A stretch of DNA of 64,000 nt from CBDCAS01 sp965214015 (lineage in GTDB: Bacteria; Pseudomonadota; Gammaproteobacteria; Coxiellales; Coxiellaceae). The stretch covers positions 186,001-250,000 of the forward strand of contig CBDCAS010000021.1 in NCBI GenBank assembly GCA_965214015.1, read 5' to 3'. Under the pieces are notes generated by a model. The model was not told where the DNA came from. It searched no databases and saw only the letters and a list, made by a program, of their open reading frames with translations. Below, in pieces: positions 1 to 7,857 of this stretch (position 1 is its first letter; every line of letters begins with the position of its first letter). The position numbers and the translations under genes are program-made.

Positions 1-72
1 TGCAAAAGCATTAGCTACAATACAAGAAATACCGATTACAGAAACTGTTGATACTAAAGTACGAAGGGTCAT
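1..72 (-). CDS. N-terminus of a secreted protein (partial)
   Basis: The first 24 codons of a gene running off the left edge are visible. The start is ATG at 72-70, preceded by an AAGGA ribosome-binding site with about 9 bases of spacing. The residues form a classic signal peptide: Met-Thr-Leu-Arg, a hydrophobic core rich in Val, Ile and Ser, then Ala-Asn-Ala-Phe-Ala, which suits signal peptidase I. The product is therefore probably exported to the periplasm or outer membrane. Nothing of the mature protein is in the window, so no function can be given. Confidence 0.6.
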   Translation of the reverse strand, partial: MTLRTLVSTVSVIGISCIVANAFA

Positions 73-519
73 AATAAAATATCCTTAATAAATAAAACTA
101 AAGTGTACATTAATCGATATTAGTACATTATTTACTTAATGTACATAGATTGGCAGTAAAATATATGCCTCATTCTTCTTTTAAAAAACAATTTTTTAAT
201 AACTACTATGACTTAAAATGCTTATCGCTATAAATTAGAACGTTACAGAGGCTTCTTTGATAATTATTTGCTCAATACGAACATACTTTACATGTATGTC
301 CATTTATCTAATACACATCTGATCTAGTAGCACAGAAACTCTCGCAGCTTCACATCAGGGCAAGATAATGATAAAAATTAGGATTAAAACTTAAATATCT
401 AGGGTTGCATCCTCCACCATGTAGAGGCAATCCCACTGACTGCTCAGCAAAAAAGTGTTAGATCCAACCCAAAAAATTTGAATTATTTGAATATCACATC
501 TCAAACAAGAAAAATAAAA
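73..519. other. Intergenic region, no gene seen
   Basis: This 447-base AT-rich stretch lies between the start of the partial secreted-protein gene and the end of fabV. I see no convincing open frame. The left part holds the promoter of the partial gene with repeated TGTACATTA-like motifs, listed separately. A short imperfect hairpin, ACATAC paired with GTATGT, lies near 281-299. The 300-470 part is slightly more GC-rich and could be old decayed coding DNA, but I cannot identify it. Confidence 0.4.
104..145. promoter_or_regulatory. Repeated TGTACATTAA motifs upstream of the secreted-protein gene
   Basis: TGTACATTAA at 104-113 and its exact reverse complement TTAATGTACA at 136-145 form a 10-bp inverted repeat. 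A third copy of the core GTACATTA lies between them at 123-130. They sit 32 to 73 bases upstream of the start codon at 72, where operators usually lie. Three copies in 42 bases suggest a repressor or activator site, but AT-rich background can produce such motifs. No known regulator is assigned. Confidence 0.35.
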
Positions 520-1713
520 CTAATCTTGAGTAATAGAAGGTATTTTTAAGTCAACATCAACTTCTTTTTCATAATCAATACCTTCCATATCAAAACCAAA
601 GAGTTGATAAAACTCTTTACAATATCCTTGAATATCCGCTAGCGTACCTACATTATCTGAATTAATTTGCGGCCAAATTGTTTCAATTTTTGTCTGGATA
701 TCAGGGTCCATTTCAAGATCATCAATACGAATACGTCTTTTATCATCTAAATTAAGATGATCGGAATATAAGTTATTTTTATATAAACGATACATTTGCT
801 CGATACAATTCTCATGGGTTCCTTTTTCTTTCATTAACTTGAATAAAATAGACATATATAATGGGACCACAGGAATGGCCACACTTGCTTGAGTAACGAG
901 GGCCTTATTCACTGAAATATAAGCATGCCCACCTTTGGCTTTTAATCTCTTCTCTAAAATATTAGCTGTTTCAAATAAATGATCTTTTGCACAACCAATA
1001 GTCCCATTTTTATAAATAGCATGAGTTAATTTGGGACCAATATAAGAGTAAGCAACTGTTTGAATATGGTCTGCCAACAAACCACGCTTTTCTAAATAAT
1101 CAATCCACAGTAACCAATCTTCCCCTCCCATAACACGTACTGTATTCTTAATATCATCTTCATTCGCTGGTGTAATCGATACTGTTTTCACTTCGCTGGT
1201 TAAAGGATCTACAGTTTTATTCGTATAAGTGTCATTAACAGGCTTTAATACAGAAGAGTAGATGATATCAGATTCAGGATCTTTTCTTCTCGGTGAGGCA
1301 AGACTATAAATTACTAAATCAATTTTTTTGAGATCTTTTTCAATAAGGTCAGCGGTTTGCTTTTTAGTATCATTAGAAAAAGCATCACCATTAATACTTT
1401 TTGCATAATGATGGTAATTATGGGCCATAGCTTCAAAAGCGACTGTGTTATACCAGCCTGCTGATGCTGTGCGTTTACCAGAAGCAGGTTTTTCAAAAAA
1501 CACACCAATGGTTTTAGCATTGGCACCAAATGTAGTCACAATACGAGATGCTAAGCCATAGCCTGTAGATGCACCAATAATTAAAACAGTCTGCGGGCCT
1601 TTAAAACTTTCCTGTGATCTAACATATTCAATTTGTTTCTCTACCGCTTGATAGCATCCTTTAGGATGTGCTGCTGTACAAATAAAGCCGCGAAACTTTG
1701 GTTTAATAAGCAT
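520..1713 (-). CDS. fabV: Enoyl-[acyl-carrier-protein] reductase FabV
   Basis: FabV is an NADH-dependent trans-2-enoyl-ACP/CoA reductase that performs the last reduction of each fatty-acid elongation cycle in the cytoplasm. The 397-residue length is normal for the family. The nucleotide-binding loop GASTGYG is at about residues 47-53, and the FabV-type active site Tyr-x8-Lys is visible as Y234 and K243, inside the family block that ends TIGCAK. The gene stands alone, divergent from the MFS transporter at 1913. FabV enzymes are known to be less sensitive to triclosan than FabI. Whether the genome also has fabI cannot be seen here. Confidence 0.95.
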   Translation of the reverse strand: MLIKPKFRGFICTAAHPKGCYQAVEKQIEYVRSQESFKGPQTVLIIGASTGYGLASRIVTTFGANAKTIGVFFEKPASGKRTASAGWYNTVAFEAMAHNYHHYAKSINGDAFSNDTKKQTADLIEKDLKKIDLVIYSLASPRRKDPESDIIYSSVLKPVNDTYTNKTVDPLTSEVKTVSITPANEDDIKNTVRVMGGEDWLLWIDYLEKRGLLADHIQTVAYSYIGPKLTHAIYKNGTIGCAKDHLFETANILEKRLKAKGGHAYISVNKALVTQASVAIPVVPLYMSILFKLMKEKGTHENCIEQMYRLYKNNLYSDHLNLDDKRRIRIDDLEMDPDIQTKIETIWPQINSDNVGTLADIQGYCKEFYQLFGFDMEGIDYEKEVDVDLKIPSITQD

Positions 1714-1912
1714 AGGTTAGATCCTTATTTATTAAAGTGGATTAAATACTTCTAAATGTCCGTAGTTTACCAATAAGCGTGCTTTTAAACAAAAAGTCAA
1801 TGGTATGTACAGTAAAATACAGATGTACTAAAAAAAGAGCATTTACCTAGGTGTTTACCATGTGTTTTGTTAAAATAGCTGACCTAAATTGATTAGTTCA
1901 AAGAGGATGTTT

Positions 1913-3277
1913 ATGTTTGAAGAAAAGCGACCAAATTCTACTAAGCTTAAACCAAGTTATTTGAGCATTAAAAAGAACTCCTTAGTACATTGGATTCCAT
2001 GGATTATTTGGAGCATTGTTGGCCTTTATTATTTTTATGAAATTATTCTCCGTGTTTTTCCCAGCACAATGCGTTCTGAGTTTATTTCTACTTTTCAAAT
2101 CAATGCCACTCAATTTGGTTTTTTTACTTCTTTATATTATGCTTCCTATGTTTTAATGCAGATACCTGCTGGTTTAATTGTCGATCGATTTAGTATCCGA
2201 AAAACTTTATTTGCTGCCTGTATGCTTTGTGTCAGTGGTCTTCTGATTATTCATGTCACCGATGATATTACCATTGCTTATATTGGCCGGTTTATTATTG
2301 GCTTCGGTAGTGCTTTTGCTTATGTCTATACTTTAAAAGTAGCTACTATTTGGCTTCCTAGAAAGCATTTCGGTTTAGCTACTTGTATTGCTGACTCCTT
2401 AGGTATGGTCGGTGCTATTGTTGCTGATATGATCTTTGTCAAAGTCAACTTATCTTATAGTACAGCTCACTCTGTAATTACTCTTATTATTGCCGGATCC
2501 GTTGTTGCTATGCTCATTTTCTTTGTTTTTAGAGATAAACAAGAAACCAAAAAATCACGTGAACTTAACAAAGAAGATACTCGTGATCTGATCCACATTA
2601 TCGATAAGCTAAAGCGTATTCTCCGTAATCCACAAATATGGTTAATTGGTATTGTAGGCTGTTTATTTTATCTACCCTCTTCTGTTATTGGAGATGTCTG
2701 GGGTATTCCTTATTTGCAAACTGTCTATCACCTTAATGAAAAACAAGCGGGATATCTTATTTCAACTTTTTTCTTGGGTTGGGTAGTTGCTGGGCCTTTC
2801 TTAGGTGCTTGGTCTGATAGAATAGGACTGCGAACTTTTCCAATGAAGCTAACTATTGCACTCGATGCTATATTGTTATGTGCTATTATTTTTATCCCCG
2901 CTGTATTTCATGTATTGCTACCAGTGTGGTTACTCTTTGTATTTTTCTTATTTATTGGGGTAGCTACTGGAACACACCCTTTAGTGTTTGCATTAGCTAA
3001 AGAAAACTTTCCTGATCGCATTGCAGGAACAGTGGTTGCTGTCATAAATACACTTACTATGCTGGGGGGATGGATTTTTCAACCATTAGTAGGTTATTTA
3101 CTCGACCTTGTACACCATAGCGTCCATGCCTTGGGAGCTGTAAAAAATTACTCAGCAAGTAACTTTACTTTTGCTTTATCCATTATTCCTATTTCCTTGA
3201 TTATTTGCTTAATTATTATGCATTTTGTTAAAGAAACAGGCGGAAATACAGAGAATACAAATAGTTTATTGCCTTAA
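1913..3277 (+). CDS. MFS transporter
   Basis: A major facilitator superfamily permease of about 455 residues with roughly 12 hydrophobic segments. The loop between helices 2 and 3 reads GLIVDRFSIRKT, a form of MFS motif A. The substrate is unknown. It belongs to a type common in intracellular gammaproteobacteria and is clearly related to the second MFS protein at 52292 in this window (shared YEFFLR/YEIILR-like first helix and LMQ-PxG motif). The frame opens at TTG 1889, but AAGAGG at 1901-1906 lies 6 bases before ATG 1913, so that start is preferred over ATG 1907. Its 3' end overlaps the convergent yadH-like gene by 12 bases. Confidence 0.85.
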   Translation: MFEEKRPNSTKLKPSYLSIKKNSLVHWIPWIIWSIVGLYYFYEIILRVFPSTMRSEFISTFQINATQFGFFTSLYYASYVLMQIPAGLIVDRFSIRKTLFAACMLCVSGLLIIHVTDDITIAYIGRFIIGFGSAFAYVYTLKVATIWLPRKHFGLATCIADSLGMVGAIVADMIFVKVNLSYSTAHSVITLIIAGSVVAMLIFFVFRDKQETKKSRELNKEDTRDLIHIIDKLKRILRNPQIWLIGIVGCLFYLPSSVIGDVWGIPYLQTVYHLNEKQAGYLISTFFLGWVVAGPFLGAWSDRIGLRTFPMKLTIALDAILLCAIIFIPAVFHVLLPVWLLFVFFLFIGVATGTHPLVFALAKENFPDRIAGTVVAVINTLTMLGGWIFQPLVGYLLDLVHHSVHALGAVKNYSASNFTFALSIIPISLIICLIIMHFVKETGGNTENTNSLLP

Positions 3278-4039
3278 GCTGGGGGCATTTTTGAATAAAA
3301 AATTGGCCCACACAAATAAAAAAATAACCAATGAAATCATAAAAATATAAGATCCTACAATGTGACTATCTGATTGGTGCAAAAAACCATAACGGAATGT
3401 ACTAATGATATAAACAATAGGATTGAGGTTCGATATTTTTTGCCAAAAATTGGGCAGTAGCTTTATAGAATAAAATACACCTCCTAGATAAGTAAGGGGT
3501 GTGAGTATAAAAGTAGGGATAAGAGCAATATCATCAAACGTTCTAGCATAAATAGCATTAATCAATCCAGCAAGAGAGAAAATGCAGGAAGCAAGCAAGG
3601 CTGAGAGAAAAATTAATCCAATAGAATAGATATGTATATGAGTAAATAGTATGGATACTAATGAAACGAAACTTCCTACAAGAAGACCTCGCAGAATACT
3701 TCCTGATATAAAGCCTAAAAGAATAACCACATTACTCATGGGTGAGACTAGTATTTCTTCGATATTTCGATGAAACTTAGCAATAAAAAATGAAGAAACG
3801 GCACCATTATAAGCACTCATAATAATTTGCATCATAATCAGGCCCGGAGCTATAAACTGAATATAACGATAACCATGGATTAAACCTATACGACTGCCAA
3901 TAACATGACCAAAAATCACATAATACAAGGCAGTTGTTATTATTGATGGTAGTAAAGTTTGTGCCCACAACCTAAAAACACGAGTGATTTCAAATCGAAC
4001 CATAGTATAAAGTGATACTCTGATAGCTTTAAAGTTCAT
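3266..4039 (-). CDS. yadH: ABC-2 type exporter permease (YadH family)
   Basis: A 257-residue inner-membrane permease with about six transmembrane helices, matching the length and layout of E. coli YadH (256 residues). The family block FHRNIEEILVSPMSN lies after the second helix. It pairs with the ATPase immediately upstream, whose 3' end overlaps this gene by 11 bases, so both are translated from one transcript. The exported substrate is not known; the family is broadly annotated as multidrug or polysaccharide/lipid export. The symbol is assigned from length and gene pairing and is less certain than the family. Confidence 0.82.
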   Translation of the reverse strand: MNFKAIRVSLYTMVRFEITRVFRLWAQTLLPSIITTALYYVIFGHVIGSRIGLIHGYRYIQFIAPGLIMMQIIMSAYNGAVSSFFIAKFHRNIEEILVSPMSNVVILLGFISGSILRGLLVGSFVSLVSILFTHIHIYSIGLIFLSALLASCIFSLAGLINAIYARTFDDIALIPTFILTPLTYLGGVFYSIKLLPNFWQKISNLNPIVYIISTFRYGFLHQSDSHIVGSYIFMISLVIFLFVWANFLFKNAPSLRQ

Positions 4040-4958
4040 TTTCTTTGAGTTTACACTGTGTTAATTGAATGAATAGTTCTTCTAAACGGTTGCTCTTATT
4101 TCTTAATCGTGAAATTGTAATGCCTTGTTTATTTAATATATTGAATAAATCACTAATATTTTGCTTTTTTGGTAGAGCAACTTCAATCATCTTAGGTCCA
4201 AGCAGTTTTATTGAATAGCCCGGAGTTTCTGGTAATTTTTTAATAGAGTCAGTAAGGTATAAGATAAAACTTTCAGTCTCCAGGCGCGCTAACAGCTCAT
4301 ACATTGATGTATTCTCAATAATAGTTCCTTGATCAATAATAGCAATGTGCCGACACAAATTTTCTGCTTCTTCCAGATAATGTGTTGTTAAAATAATAGT
4401 AATACCTTGAGCATTGATATTCTGCATAAACTCCCACATTGAACGCCGAATTTTAATATCTACTCCAGCTGTTGGCTCATCTAGAATAAGCACTTTAGGC
4501 TGATGAATTAGCGCACGCGCAATCATCATACGACGCTTCATACCACCTGATAAATTACGAGAAATTTCATTTCGTTTATTCCAAAGGTCTAACTGATGCA
4601 AATAATACTCAGCTCCTTCTTTAGCTATTTTACGAGAAATACCATAATAGCCAGCTTGATTTATAATAATGTTAATCACTTTGTCAAAAACATTGAAATT
4701 AAATTCTTGTGGAACAACACCAATACATTCTTTTGCTGCTTCAAAATTTTGATCAATATCAAATCCAGAAATTTTAATAGTTCCCATTGTTTTACGAACT
4801 AGCGAAGTTAGAATGCCGATCAAAGTGGATTTACCAGCTCCATTGGGGCCCAGTAAAGCAAAAAAATCACCCTGATCAATATCAAAGCTCACTGATTTAA
4901 GGGCATCAGTACCATTTGAATAAGTTTTAGAAAGATTTTTAATAGATAATGCTTTCAT
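4029..4958 (-). CDS. yadG: ABC exporter ATP-binding protein (YadG family)
   Basis: A 309-residue ABC ATPase that powers the YadH-like permease encoded just downstream. All nucleotide-binding motifs are intact: Walker A GPNGAGKS, signature LSGGMKRR, Walker B VLILDEPTAGVD and the H-loop TTHYLEEAE. A C-terminal extension of about 80 residues follows the ATPase core, as in drug-export type ABC-2 ATPases. The two genes form a compact two-gene exporter unit. E. coli YadG is 308 residues, so the length fits. Confidence 0.87.
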   Translation of the reverse strand: MKALSIKNLSKTYSNGTDALKSVSFDIDQGDFFALLGPNGAGKSTLIGILTSLVRKTMGTIKISGFDIDQNFEAAKECIGVVPQEFNFNVFDKVINIIINQAGYYGISRKIAKEGAEYYLHQLDLWNKRNEISRNLSGGMKRRMMIARALIHQPKVLILDEPTAGVDIKIRRSMWEFMQNINAQGITIILTTHYLEEAENLCRHIAIIDQGTIIENTSMYELLARLETESFILYLTDSIKKLPETPGYSIKLLGPKMIEVALPKKQNISDLFNILNKQGITISRLRNKSNRLEELFIQLTQCKLKENEL

Positions 4959-4990
4959 AAACCTAGTTTCATATATAATAAATTATCTCT

Positions 4991-5338
4991 TCAACGTGCT
5001 TTTGCAACATGAACAACAAGGCTACGTCCAAGTAACTCTTTACCATGAGCTGTTAATGCTTTTTTAGCTTCTCGCGGATTTGAGAAAGTTATAAATGCAT
5101 AACCTTTTGAACGCCCTGTTCGACGATCTTTAACAATTCTTATATCTTTGATATGACCATGCTTGGAAAAGCATTGTTGCAAGTCATGCTTACTTGCTTG
5201 ATATGGGAGATTACCAATATAAATTTGCTTGCGTCCAGACCCTTTTTTTAAGGTTCGATAACCGCAAAATAAGAACACTAAAAACAATAACGATGAAATA
5301 ACAATAATAATAGACATTAGATGGTTAGCAATTTGCAT
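4991..5338 (-). CDS. Membrane-anchored RRM RNA-binding protein
   Basis: A 115-residue protein with two parts. Residues 8-27 form one strongly hydrophobic segment, likely a transmembrane anchor with the C-terminal part in the cytoplasm because Arg and Lys follow it. Residues 38-113 form one RNA-recognition motif with RNP2 IYIGNL at 39-44 and RNP1 KGYAFITF at 78-85, both keeping the aromatic residues that stack on RNA bases. Small single-RRM proteins are known in bacteria, but most lack an anchor. The role is unknown; RNA binding at the inner membrane is inferred. It sits between the ABC ATPase and the barrel genes, with no clear operon link. Confidence 0.85.
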   Translation of the reverse strand: MQIANHLMSIIIVISSLLFLVFLFCGYRTLKKGSGRKQIYIGNLPYQASKHDLQQCFSKHGHIKDIRIVKDRRTGRSKGYAFITFSNPREAKKALTAHGKELLGRSLVVHVAKAR

Positions 5339-5440
5339 GAAAATACCTTAGTTGATGATAAAGCTAACAATTTTAGGTAAATTATTCAAACAAGTAAAGA
5401 AAAGATAATTAGCAAACAGACTTGCTATAAACCTGTTAGA

Positions 5441-6142
5441 CTAAATACTAAACTTATAACTAACGCCAATTAAACCCATCCAAGTCACTGGAAAATGACC
5501 AGCAGAAGGAATTACAGCTGCTTGAATATCAGTAACCCAATTGAGTGCTAGTGTATATTCCATACCTAATGCAAAATAAGCAGCTATCTGGCTTTGATTA
5601 GTTAACATGCTACTCTCCCCTCCTTTTGGCATACCAGATATTACAAAAGTAGCAGAATTTGAGGCATTTTCATAAGCAAGTCCTGCCTTGGCAAAAAGGC
5701 CAAAGCGATTGTTAAATGGATATATACCTTTTAGGGCAAGTGTAATTGCGTATAAGTTAGTCTTTGTATCAAAAGAAAAAGGAACATTTTGTACTGTACC
5801 AAACCCTGAATATTTTATATTAGGCAGTATAATGTAACCTGTTTCAAGGGCAAAATATTGATTAAACTGGTAACCAATATTAAACGAGCCAATAAAAGAA
5901 TTATCTTCTTTTACTTTAATACCAAGAATAGGTTTCAAATGACTAATATTGATATGGCCATACCCGATATCACCATTAATATAAAAATGATGATTGGCTG
6001 TAGTGTTCAAACTTGATTCTGAAGAAGTAGTTTCTTTTGTATTTTCCAAAGCTACTGTATAATTTTCTTCTATTGCCAATATAGTGGACACTGGCATCAG
6101 TATTACTAAGCTACTTATTATTAATTTCAATGTCTTTTTCAT
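5441..6142 (-). CDS. Outer-membrane beta-barrel protein (porin-like), copy A
   Basis: A 233-residue protein with an N-terminal signal peptide ending near Ala-Ile-Glu at about residue 24, a linker, then an eight-strand-like barrel of alternating hydrophobic residues related to the OmpA/OmpW-like opacity family. It aligns along its length with the neighbouring protein at 6272-6910: both contain NxGYGH, VGYQF/IGYQF, LKGIYP/AKGIYP, LFxKAGLAY and end in YKFS. The two are tandem paralogues. Function is not known; such small barrels often act in adhesion or surface stability. It has its own promoter at 6177-6205. Confidence 0.8.
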   Translation of the reverse strand: MKKTLKLIISSLVILMPVSTILAIEENYTVALENTKETTSSESSLNTTANHHFYINGDIGYGHINISHLKPILGIKVKEDNSFIGSFNIGYQFNQYFALETGYIILPNIKYSGFGTVQNVPFSFDTKTNLYAITLALKGIYPFNNRFGLFAKAGLAYENASNSATFVISGMPKGGESSMLTNQSQIAAYFALGMEYTLALNWVTDIQAAVIPSAGHFPVTWMGLIGVSYKFSI

Positions 6143-6176
6143 TGAAAGCCCTTAAAAATTAAAGCAAAGCTTTAGG

Positions 6177-6205
6177 ATTATTTCATAATGTATATTATGT
6201 GTCAA
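6177..6205 (-). promoter_or_regulatory. Sigma-70 promoter for barrel gene A
   Basis: On the minus strand a perfect -35 box TTGACA (6200-6205) is followed after 17 bases by AATAAT (6177-6182), five of six matches to the -10 consensus. It lies 35 bases upstream of the start codon at 6142 and just downstream of the terminator of the preceding gene, so barrel gene A is likely transcribed on its own. Confidence 0.6.
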
Positions 6206-6224
6206 ATATACAATTTTAAGCATT

Positions 6225-6252
6225 AAAAAAGGCAGCGTATGCTGCCTTTTTT
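6225..6252 (-). terminator. Rho-independent terminator
   Basis: The hairpin AAAAAAGGCAGC-GTAT-GCTGCCTTTTTT has a perfect GGCAGC/GCTGCC stem, a 4-base loop and A/T tracts on both sides, so it can act in either direction. It lies 20 bases after the stop of barrel gene B, which is read leftwards into it. Confidence 0.85.
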
Positions 6253-6271
6253 AACAAGCAAATATATTTAA

Positions 6272-6910
6272 TTAGCTAAATTTATAAGTTAAACCAGCTA
6301 ATGCAGTATAAGTTGCAGGGAATCCATCACCACTTTTAAGGGTAGTAACACCTTGCACGTTAACTGCCCAATTTTGAGTCAAGTTATAATCAACACCTAA
6401 CCCAAATAATGGTGTAATGTGGTTTCCTTTAATTTTTGTTGAAGTCACATTTCCATTAACATTAACTACTGCTGTTCGTGATAAATAAGCTAAGCCTGCT
6501 TTACCAAAAAGATCAACCTGTTGATTAATTGGGTAAATGCCTTTAGCTGCTACTGTAATTGCATCTGTTTTACCTTTCACAGTACTATTAGTTGCAAGAT
6601 TTACAGTATCAAAAGATTTACTTTTTGCTTTAGTGTATGGCAAGGCCATATAACCAGCTTCAACAGCAATGTAGGGATTAAATTGATAACCAACATTGCC
6701 TGACCATGCAAAACTGTTACGGCTGAACTTAAGGTCTTTATCTACGATATTTGGCGTATCAACATGCCCATAACCAGCATTACCATTGACATAAAAACCA
6801 GCAGAATGATCAACAGGTGCATTAGCAGCTGTTGTCGGGCCGCCAGCAAGACCAGCTGTACTCACTACTAAAGCAGAAGCACCAGCTAAGGCAACAAAAA
6901 CTTTATTCAT
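6272..6910 (-). CDS. Outer-membrane beta-barrel protein (porin-like), copy B
   Basis: A 212-residue outer-membrane protein with a signal peptide (Met-Asn-Lys start, hydrophobic core, cleavage near Leu-Ala-Gly-Gly at about residue 23) and a predicted small barrel. It shares NAGYGH, VGYQFNPY, AKGIYP, LFGKAGLAY and the C-terminal YKFS with the paralogue at 5441-6142. The last residue is Ser rather than the usual terminal aromatic, with Phe one place before it. A strong -35 box and the terminator at 6225-6252 suggest a highly expressed single gene. Confidence 0.82.
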   Translation of the reverse strand: MNKVFVALAGASALVVSTAGLAGGPTTAANAPVDHSAGFYVNGNAGYGHVDTPNIVDKDLKFSRNSFAWSGNVGYQFNPYIAVEAGYMALPYTKAKSKSFDTVNLATNSTVKGKTDAITVAAKGIYPINQQVDLFGKAGLAYLSRTAVVNVNGNVTSTKIKGNHITPLFGLGVDYNLTQNWAVNVQGVTTLKSGDGFPATYTALAGLTYKFS

Positions 6911-6954
6911 AATTATTCTCTTTATTTTTAGTTAATTAACACAAAATGTTAGCG

Positions 6955-6984
6955 AATATTGTCATATTGTATTGTTTATGTCAA
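6955..6984 (-). promoter_or_regulatory. Probable promoter for barrel gene B
   Basis: A perfect TTGACA (6979-6984 on the minus strand) is followed after 18 bases by AATATT (6955-6960), four of six matches to the -10 consensus. It lies about 45 bases upstream of the start codon at 6910. The -10 choice is uncertain. Confidence 0.42.
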
Positions 6985-7113
6985 GAAATTACATATATTA
7001 TCTAGAAATCACTTGATTATACACAAAAATCAAATATATACAATAAGTTATAATTTATTCCTAATAAATAAATTCTCTTTACGAGAATATTTTATGTACG
7101 TTTAAGAAAAATA

Positions 7114-7800
7114 TTATGTTTTTTTAAATATTAAATCTCTAATAGTATGTTGTAATTTTAATCCACGCTGCTCAAATTTTGTTAATGTACGAAATGAATA
7201 AGGGTTATCATGAAATGTAAATGTTCCAGCAATATTAGTTAATCTATGTTCCGTAGACAAAGTAGTCATCATTTCTTGTGCATAATGTTCCCAATCTGTT
7301 GCGCAATGCAGGTAACCTCCTTGCTTTAATTTACGCAGTATTAAAGGAATTAAAATGGGTTGAACTAAGCGACGTTTATAATGTTTTTTTTTAGGCCAAG
7401 GATCTGGGAAAAAAATCTGAATTTTATCCAATCTATTATCTGGGATACATTGACTTAATACTTCAATAGCATCATGTTGAAAAACACGAAGATTAGAGAC
7501 TCCAAGGCGCTCAATGCCAGCAAGCAATCTACCAACACCTGGCGAGTAGACTTCAATACCTATAAAATTATATTCAGGCAAAGCAACAGCCTGTTCTAGC
7601 AGGCTATCACCGTTACCAAAACCAATTTCTAAAATACAATTTGCTTCTCGGTTAAATACTTGATTAAGATCAATAAATTGCTTGGTAAATGCTAAACCAT
7701 ACTTTGGCCAAATACAGTCAAGAGCTCGACGCTGAGCAGATGTCATACGACCTTGTCTTAGAACATAACTTTTCATTGGTGAGTCTAGAATCTTGCGCAT
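7114..7800 (-). CDS. trmB: tRNA (guanine-N7-)-methyltransferase TrmB
   Basis: TrmB forms 7-methylguanosine at position 46 of many tRNAs using S-adenosylmethionine. The 228-residue length is typical. The SAM-binding motif reads LEIGFGNGDSL, followed by FIGIEVYSPGVGRLL, and the family signature FFPDPWPKKKHYKRR is complete. The C-terminus has the usual FRTLTKFEQRG block. It is divergent from the AsmA-mutY-yggX operon; trmB beside mutY-yggX is also the E. coli arrangement. Confidence 0.95.
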   Translation of the reverse strand: MRKILDSPMKSYVLRQGRMTSAQRRALDCIWPKYGLAFTKQFIDLNQVFNREANCILEIGFGNGDSLLEQAVALPEYNFIGIEVYSPGVGRLLAGIERLGVSNLRVFQHDAIEVLSQCIPDNRLDKIQIFFPDPWPKKKHYKRRLVQPILIPLILRKLKQGGYLHCATDWEHYAQEMMTTLSTEHRLTNIAGTFTFHDNPYSFRTLTKFEQRGLKLQHTIRDLIFKKT

Positions 7801-7857
7801 TGATCGATTAGGATACTGAATAGCCTTGAAAAATACTACAATAAAAAAGGATTTTTG

